From Trichocoleus desertorum NBK24 (GTDB taxonomy: Bacteria > Cyanobacteriota > Cyanobacteriia > FACHB-46), in NCBI RefSeq assembly GCF_030409055.1, contig NZ_CP116619.1, forward strand, positions 3,635,628 to 3,699,627: a stretch of DNA of 64,000 nt, written 5' to 3'. A program made the translations under genes and the position numbers. Below, piece after piece: positions 58,408 through 64,000 of the stretch (positions are counted from its first letter, which is position 1; every line of letters starts with the position of its first letter). The notes beneath the pieces are model-generated. The model made no database searches and was not told the origin of the DNA. It saw only the letters and a list, made by a program, of their open reading frames with translations.

Positions 58408-59001
58408 GTGGGTTTATTTGAAGATTTCAGCCGTTTTCTGGAAACTCGACTAGAGGAGTTTCTGCGGAACAACCCTCATCTGGAGTTGCAAGCCCTAGAA
58501 GAACAACTGCGGGAACAGGAAGAAGAATCGCTGCGGCTCATGGCAGATTTGCGCCTGAAAGAGAAGCAAGCCCAAGACAATATTTTGGCAACCGCTCAAG
58601 AGATTCAACGCTGGCATGAGCGGATTGAAAAGGCTAAAAAGGCGGGAAGATGGGACTTGGTGAAGCCAGCGGAGGAACGAGAAGCCGCTCTGTTGCGCGA
58701 AGGCAATCAGCGTTGGGGCCAGATGCAAGCCCTGAAGGAACGCATGAAGCAAGCAGAAGAGTTGCAGCGTAAAATTCAGGCCCGTCGCCAAGAAGTGAGG
58801 GCTAAAGCGGTGGAAGCGGAAGCGGCTCGTGCTACAGCTAGTGCCAATGCTAGTGCCAAAACCGAACCCAGTTGGCAAACGATTGGCTGGAATCAAAGCA
58901 ACACCTATCTGCATAACAGCGCCGACCCCTTGGAAGCCCAATTTAAGCGCTGGGAAATGGACGAAGAACTAGATCAACTAAAGCGCAACATGGGGCGATA
59001 G
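58408..59001 (+). CDS. TIGR04376-like coiled-coil protein
   Basis: A 197-residue protein starting at a GTG (58408). The sequence GLFEDFSRFLETRLEEFLRN and NPHLELQALEEQLREQEEE match a cyanobacterial family I recall as TIGR04376. The middle is a charged coiled coil (KLEK-type heptads), and the end has DPLEAQFKRWEMDEELDQLK. It has no membrane segment. Function unknown; it might be structural. Confidence 0.75.
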   Translation: MGLFEDFSRFLETRLEEFLRNNPHLELQALEEQLREQEEESLRLMADLRLKEKQAQDNILATAQEIQRWHERIEKAKKAGRWDLVKPAEEREAALLREGNQRWGQMQALKERMKQAEELQRKIQARRQEVRAKAVEAEAARATASANASAKTEPSWQTIGWNQSNTYLHNSADPLEAQFKRWEMDEELDQLKRNMGR

Positions 59002-59225
59002 TTCAAACTGCTTGGGAAAGGCAAACCCACAAAAGTAATTGCCGAGCTTTTCATGGCTTAGTCCCAAGCGATTCACTCATATATCAGTGCTGTATCAAAG
59101 CCGTACTATATCGTAAGGCTTCATAATTTTGCTGTCTCTTCATAAAAGCAAATTTCTCCCATCAATGCTAGTCATCGAGTTGTACAGGGAACTCTACCTC
59201 TGTCGCTCTATTGAACTAACACTTC

Positions 59226-61754
59226 ATGCAGACAACTGAGCCCGTTGTAGTAGCTGATGAGCAATTAAGCTATCCATTTCTACTGATCACTCACATGGTT
59301 TGTGCGGATCAGCAAATCCATAATCAAGAGGCAAAAAGCCTGCGAGAGTTAGCCTCTCAAGCTAAAGTAGGCCAGCAAACGCTAGATGAGATGGAGAAGA
59401 TTTTAGCGCAAGATGAACAGCAGCTTCCTATAGATTCTGTAGCTCAGGCAGTACCCCGAAAACAAAGAGTAGAGGCAATACAACAACTTCTTGCGATCGC
59501 TTATGTTGATGGATTTTGCTCACCGTTAGAGCGAGCGATGATTGAACGTATCTCTCAGCTTTGGAGCATTCCACCAGATACTATACAGCGGTTGCTGATC
59601 AAAGCAGAGAGTGCTGCCGCCAAGGTGGAGAGTAACCCTGGAGAAGCCCAAGCTCTATCGTTTGGTGCCCGTCTGTTAAAGGGAGCTGACTCTCTACTGT
59701 CTCGCTCTCTTGTAAACAAGCTATCAGAAATTGCTCCGCAGGATGTTAGCCGTAAAGTTGAGCAACTACGACAAGAAATTCTTTTGGCTGGCCCTGAATA
59801 TGATGATGCAATTCATCAGTGCTCTGAAGTCGCCCGTGAGGATTATAAATTTGCAGAAGTGGCTTTAAAGTCAACCTATGCAGCTCTGCAAGAGTTGGGA
59901 AACAATATCCAGCAAGTTGTTGGGGAGATCAGAAATAAAACGACTAGCAAAGGACAGGCTGGTACTGCGAAAGAGGTTGCTAAGCAGCTTGAGAATACAA
60001 GACGAAGTTTAACTGCTGAAATTATTCAAGATTTGGGTAAGGTTCGTGAATCTCTCCAAGCGAAACAACGTGCTCTTAATCACTTCAGTATCGCTTTCAT
60101 GGGTAGAACCAAAGCTGGTAAAAGTACCCTTCATGCCATTGTGACAAATGAGGGCTGGGATGCAATTGGCGTTGGTAAGCAGCGTACTACTCGCTACAAC
60201 CGCGTGTACGAATGGAAGAACGTTCGCATTATTGACACTCCTGGTATCGGTGCCCCAGGCGGAAAGACCGATGAGGAAATTGCTCAGAGCATTATTGAAG
60301 AAGCGGATGTCGTTTGCTATGTAGTGACCAATGACAACATTCTTCAAACAGAGTTCGATTTCTTAAAAGTCCTGAAAGAGAAAGCAAAGCCGCTAATTAT
60401 TTTACTCAATGTTAAACATAATTTGCGGGATTCGCGACGATTAGAGCATTTTCTACAAAATCCTGAAAAGCTGTTTGCAATGGATGGCAAGAGCGGTTTG
60501 GGCGGGCATATAGAACGTATTCGCAGATATGCTAAGCAGAATTATGCTAACGATTACTTCAGCATTGTCCCAGCAATGTTGATTGCAGCACAAATATCTC
60601 GCGAAACAGAGGATCAGAAGCGTAAGCAGCAGCTTTTTCAAGCCAGTAAACTACAAAACTTCCTAGATTCAATTCGAGTGTCTCTCATTAAGCATGGAGT
60701 GATTCGGCGATCGCAAACACTACTTGGTTCTACTGTCGGCTCAATTGAAGAACCTGAAAGGTGGATAAAAGGAGAAGCTCAAGAGTATGAGCAGTTAATA
60801 GAAAAGCTCAAGGATAAGCGTAAAACTGTTCAACAAAAGCTTGAGAGAGCTAAAAAAGATACAGTAGAGGCTCTAAAGCAATTACTTGAATCTAATTTCC
60901 AAGTTGTTTTGAATTTAGTACCTTCTTTCGCTGAAGACCATTGGAGCTCTAATGAGAGCAGCATGAAATCAGGATGGGAAGAAAGGCTCAAAGCTATTAA
61001 ATTTGAGGATTCTTTGAAACTTGCCAATCAAGAGGCAAGCCAAAAATTTACAAAAGAAGTCCAAGAGATTCTGGAGGAAGTTGGAAACGAATTAAAACTT
61101 GTTGCGGAATTAAAAGGCGATGGATTTAAATTTTCCAAACAGAAGTCTGGAGGCTTGGATAGAGACTTACTAAGAATCACTAGAAATATCTTAGGAATTG
61201 CTGGAGCCATCTTAGTTTTCTTTCCACCATTAGCTCCTATTGGAGCTGCCTTTGGCTTCTCAGCATTTGTTGCTGGTTTTTTAGATAAGTTCTTTAAGAG
61301 TAAAGGCCAAAGACGGCATGAAGCTGTAGAGAAGATCACAAGCTCATTAAGAAGTCAGATTCAGGAGCAGAGAGTTCTTGTTATTCAGAAAGCACAAACT
61401 CAATTCGATCAAAACTGTCAAGCCATAGAAAAAAGTATTTTAGATTATTTTGATGAATTGATTGAAGGCTTAACCAGAATCAGAGCTCATCTTGAAGAAG
61501 CTCAAACTAAGCTATCGGCCTCATCCAATTATCTGAATCGTGCTTATGCAAAGCGTATCATTGATTACTGCCTGGAACAGCGAGAGCCTTTAACTGAGGC
61601 AAACATCAGCAAGAGCGTACTCAGAGTTAAACGAGACTTTGGACGAAACATCGTTATTTCTACCAAGTTGCCTTTACAGTCAAAAAAATCTTTGAACGAG
61701 CTGAAAGAAGTTCTTCAAGAAAACATCTCTATTCCCAACGTCAAATTCCAATAG
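59226..61754 (+). CDS. Dynamin-like GTPase with TerB-like N-terminus
   Basis: Dynamin-like proteins use GTP to bend, fuse or repair membranes. In this 842-residue protein, residues about 15-125 look like a TerB domain (THMVCADQQIHNQEAKSLRE; AYVDGFCSPLERAMIERIS). Helices precede the GTPase. P loop (G1) is GRTKAGKST at 293-301, G3 is DTPGIG at about 337-342, and a G4-like NVKHN follows LIILL. Helical stalk-like regions come next. A hydrophobic hairpin (NILGIAGAILVFFPPLAPIG, then AFGFSAFVAGFLDKFF; about 655-690) may insert into a membrane. The next gene, another GTPase, begins 12 bases later. Confidence 0.85.
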   Translation: MQTTEPVVVADEQLSYPFLLITHMVCADQQIHNQEAKSLRELASQAKVGQQTLDEMEKILAQDEQQLPIDSVAQAVPRKQRVEAIQQLLAIAYVDGFCSPLERAMIERISQLWSIPPDTIQRLLIKAESAAAKVESNPGEAQALSFGARLLKGADSLLSRSLVNKLSEIAPQDVSRKVEQLRQEILLAGPEYDDAIHQCSEVAREDYKFAEVALKSTYAALQELGNNIQQVVGEIRNKTTSKGQAGTAKEVAKQLENTRRSLTAEIIQDLGKVRESLQAKQRALNHFSIAFMGRTKAGKSTLHAIVTNEGWDAIGVGKQRTTRYNRVYEWKNVRIIDTPGIGAPGGKTDEEIAQSIIEEADVVCYVVTNDNILQTEFDFLKVLKEKAKPLIILLNVKHNLRDSRRLEHFLQNPEKLFAMDGKSGLGGHIERIRRYAKQNYANDYFSIVPAMLIAAQISRETEDQKRKQQLFQASKLQNFLDSIRVSLIKHGVIRRSQTLLGSTVGSIEEPERWIKGEAQEYEQLIEKLKDKRKTVQQKLERAKKDTVEALKQLLESNFQVVLNLVPSFAEDHWSSNESSMKSGWEERLKAIKFEDSLKLANQEASQKFTKEVQEILEEVGNELKLVAELKGDGFKFSKQKSGGLDRDLLRITRNILGIAGAILVFFPPLAPIGAAFGFSAFVAGFLDKFFKSKGQRRHEAVEKITSSLRSQIQEQRVLVIQKAQTQFDQNCQAIEKSILDYFDELIEGLTRIRAHLEEAQTKLSASSNYLNRAYAKRIIDYCLEQREPLTEANISKSVLRVKRDFGRNIVISTKLPLQSKKSLNELKEVLQENISIPNVKFQ

Positions 61755-61766
61755 AGGAATTAAGCC

Positions 61767-63524
61767 ATGACTCAAAGTAATAATGGTTTTAAGGCTGCCA
61801 CCATTGGTAGTAAGTTCAAGAATGCTTGTGTCAAGTTCGATAACTTATTAGCTAAAGGAAGTACTGAAGAACTCACAGCGATTCGAAAGAAACTACGCGA
61901 AGGATTGAAAGACTACCAGCAACAGGGAGTACTCAGCGTTGCCTTTGTAGGACAGTATAGTGCAGGTAAATCCACCATTATTTCTGCCCTTACAGGCCAA
62001 CGAGATATTCGCATTGATGCTGATATTGCAACTGATAAGACCTCCAGCTATGGCTGGAACGGTATTAAAGTCATAGATACACCAGGGCTTTTTACAGAAA
62101 GGAAGGATCACGATGACATTACTTACAATGCCATTGAGAAATCAGACCTGTTAGTTTTTTGCCTGACTTATATGCTATTTGACTCAATCACGGTTGAGAA
62201 CTTCAAAAAGTTAGCATTTGATAAAGGCTATCGCTGGAAGATTATGCTGCTCGTCAACAAAATGTCTGACGAAGCTGGAACTGAGGACCAAAAGATCGCT
62301 AGTTATCGTAAGAGCCTCACTGACGCCCTAAAGCCTTACAACTTAGATGAATTTCCTGTTTGCTTTATTGACGCAAAAGACTATTGCGATGGCGTAGACG
62401 ACCAAGAAGATTTCCTGATGGAGATTAGCCGCTTCAATACATTTATTGATGAGCTGAATCAGTTTGCAGAGCGCCGTGCTTCTCTTGCTCGTCTAGATAC
62501 TCCCGTTCGGATTGCTCTAGGCTGCATTGATGAAGCTCAGGTTAGTTTTACTCGTAACTCGAAACAAGATTCAGCTTTCCTTGAAGTTCTCACACGCCTC
62601 TCTCGCACAGTTCGTAAAGAGCGTGATCGCTTACGGACAAAAGTTCAAGGAATTATTCTTAAGATGTCAGGTGCAGTTGTTCAAGAAGGTTCAATCTTGG
62701 CTACAGCGTTGGGAACTACAGCCGAACTCAAGACCTTAGATCAACAAGCTGAAATTAATCTTCGACAACACTATGAACAAGCTGAAGATGCTTTGCAAGA
62801 TGCTATTAATTCGGCCATTGAATCAATACAAGTAGAGGTAGAAAAAGTCCTCCAAAACGATTTAACTCAAGCATTCATTGCCCGTCTAGAAAAAGATCAG
62901 AAAATATCAACGCAAAATCCAGAGCTTAACACTGATCTGGATTCCCTGAAATGTCAAGTGAAGTTGCTTGAGAAGATCGGAGGAAAGGCTGGTGTTAAAT
63001 TAGCAAGTTCTGCCAGTAGAGGGCTATTGCCAACGGCTAGATCAGGCCCAGTATTTCTTCGATCTATGGATGTGGCGGGAAGTGGTCTCCATCAAGGTGT
63101 TCTAAAGATTGGGGGATTTATAGGATTTAAGTTCAAACCCTGGCAGGCTGTTGGTATTGCTAAAAATATTGGTAACGCAGCCAAATTTCTTGGACCTGCT
63201 ATGGCACTTGTCTCAGTTGGAGCTGACATCTACGCAAGCCGTGAAGAACAGGAAAATGAGAAGAAAATGGCTGATGCTCGCAACGATATTAGAAGTCAAT
63301 TTCAATCGATCGCAAAGAATTTAGAAACTCAGATTGAAAGCCAACTTCGAGAGTTTGAATCTCAAGTTTATGGAGAGATTGATCAGAAGATTGCTGAGGC
63401 TCGTCACACTGAAGAGAGCGTGATCGCTGGCTCAAATGAATGGGTCAAGCAACTGATTGCAATTCGGCAAGAGTTTGAAAGGATTATCCTTGATATTCAT
63501 CAATCCATGCCTCCTATTGTTTAG
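61767..63524 (+). CDS. LeoA/HP0731-like dynamin-family GTPase
   Basis: The 585-residue protein has a full GTPase domain: G1 GQYSAGKST at 62-70, G3 DTPGLF at about 104, G4 NKMSDEAG at about 164. Much of the rest is coiled-coil or helical. A weakly hydrophobic segment (FLGPAMALVSVGADIYAS, about 474) may contact membrane. Motifs resemble LeoA, a bacterial dynamin of enterotoxigenic E. coli. GAGG precedes the ATG. It lies 12 bases after the other GTPase, so they are co-transcribed and could form a hetero-oligomer. The pair is followed by a strong hairpin. The function is inferred from related proteins only. Confidence 0.85.
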   Translation: MTQSNNGFKAATIGSKFKNACVKFDNLLAKGSTEELTAIRKKLREGLKDYQQQGVLSVAFVGQYSAGKSTIISALTGQRDIRIDADIATDKTSSYGWNGIKVIDTPGLFTERKDHDDITYNAIEKSDLLVFCLTYMLFDSITVENFKKLAFDKGYRWKIMLLVNKMSDEAGTEDQKIASYRKSLTDALKPYNLDEFPVCFIDAKDYCDGVDDQEDFLMEISRFNTFIDELNQFAERRASLARLDTPVRIALGCIDEAQVSFTRNSKQDSAFLEVLTRLSRTVRKERDRLRTKVQGIILKMSGAVVQEGSILATALGTTAELKTLDQQAEINLRQHYEQAEDALQDAINSAIESIQVEVEKVLQNDLTQAFIARLEKDQKISTQNPELNTDLDSLKCQVKLLEKIGGKAGVKLASSASRGLLPTARSGPVFLRSMDVAGSGLHQGVLKIGGFIGFKFKPWQAVGIAKNIGNAAKFLGPAMALVSVGADIYASREEQENEKKMADARNDIRSQFQSIAKNLETQIESQLREFESQVYGEIDQKIAEARHTEESVIAGSNEWVKQLIAIRQEFERIILDIHQSMPPIV

Positions 63525-63525
63525 A

Positions 63526-63561
63526 TTCTAAGGGGGCTTTTCTAATAAAGTCCCCTTAGAA
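63526..63561 (+). terminator. Strong hairpin after the GTPase pair
   Basis: TTCTAAGGGG (63526-63535) pairs with CCCCTTAGAA (63552-63561), with inner CTTT/AAAG pairs. It begins two bases after the stop codon. No clear T run follows, so it may end transcription imperfectly or protect the transcript end. Confidence 0.6.
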
Positions 63562-63680
63562 AAATGAGAATAGTGTCCTTGCAGAACTAGAATACTGATT
63601 ACTTGAAATCCTGATACAGATTTGATAGCAAGGATAATTGTTGGCTGCTCAAGCTACAGAAATTTAGTATTTAATACAAC

Positions 63681-64000
63681 CTATTTTGGCTCTGATTGCT
63701 TCGAGCGTTGAATAGTGAAAGAGATAGGCTGCTGGGATTGAGTAGCAGGGGTTGAAGTGTCGAATCTGGGAAGCTCAGGTTTTTGAGCTGATTGGGGATT
63801 ACTGAAGTTTGCTGGGGTGGAGGCTGAAGACTGTAACGAATGAGCGGATTGATTTGCGATCGCCCTTGAGTCCTCGAACTTCAAGGCGAAGGGTAAGCCA
63901 GTCCGTTTGTCATAGTTAGAGGCGATCGCTAAAGCCGCTCCACCCAAAATAAACACAGGCAACGGTAAGGTAATTGTCCAATTGAAATGCTGCACCCATT
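63681..64000 (-). CDS. Small membrane protein (start uncertain, at window edge)
   Basis: A frame of at least 104 residues whose start may be a GTG at 63995 or lie beyond the window. The sequence has a membrane segment (NWTITLPLPVFILGGAALAI), followed by ASNYDKRTGLPFALK, then a Ser/Gln/Pro-rich tail. It resembles small single-pass cyanobacterial proteins of unknown role. Confidence 0.55.
   Translation of the reverse strand, partial: WVQHFNWTITLPLPVFILGGAALAIASNYDKRTGLPFALKFEDSRAIANQSAHSLQSSASTPANFSNPQSAQKPELPRFDTSTPATQSQQPISFTIQRSKQSEPK

Overview
The window looks like chromosomal DNA from a cyanobacterium, probably a motile filamentous one. The 8-mer GCGATCGC (HIP1) is scattered throughout. 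Several genes belong to cyanobacterial or near-cyanobacterial families: ldpA, a Ycf45-like ATPase with R3H domain, a TIGR04376-type protein and a NurA-domain protein. The lineage is inferred from gene content and HIP1 only; no rRNA gene is present.

0-9.7 kb: the 5' part of an ISH3-type transposase runs off the left edge and abuts a shortened NTF2-like gene. Then come a SemiSWEET transporter overlapping a PF10118-type hydrolase, an M50 site-2 protease with CBS domains, a cupin, the TldD/PmbA protease pair and a secreted glycerophosphodiesterase with a PEP-CTERM-like tail. 9.8-22 kb: housekeeping and DNA repair: ligA, a signal peptidase I fused to extra domains, an SDR dehydrogenase, murG, recA, xseA-xseB, a NurA-domain nuclease, a HAD hydrolase and tRNA-Gln(UUG). 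A palindrome resembling a cyanobacterial LexA box lies between recA and xseA.

22.3-46.9 kb: about 25 kb of sensory signalling in two head-to-head clusters. The minus-strand cluster encodes a 1602-residue GAF/PAS histidine kinase, CheR-TPR, a double CheW, two chemoreceptors with no visible HAMP domain, a hybrid CheA, CheB and a REC-HPt protein. The plus-strand cluster is Pil-Chp/Hmp-like: two receivers, CheW, a receptor with a TPR-like N-terminus and two PAS domains, hybrid CheA, CheW. Two closely similar receiver proteins lie on either side of the minus-strand cluster. The first cluster carries the adaptation enzymes CheR and CheB; the second has none.

47-64 kb: Ycf45-like ATPase/R3H protein and ldpA (tightly linked), mnmG, a coiled-coil zinc-ribbon membrane protein, small conserved proteins, a TolC-family outer membrane protein with a very long low-complexity N-terminus, a membrane protein with a possible GspC/PilP-like end, a TIGR04376-type protein, and a two-gene operon of large dynamin-like GTPases, the first with a TerB-like N-terminus. 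This last pair is the best candidate for an undescribed membrane-remodelling or defence-like system.

Several short repeat families occur. One purine-rich family appears both between genes and in frame inside the NurA-domain gene. Another palindromic family sits in the tldD-pmbA gap and beside recA.
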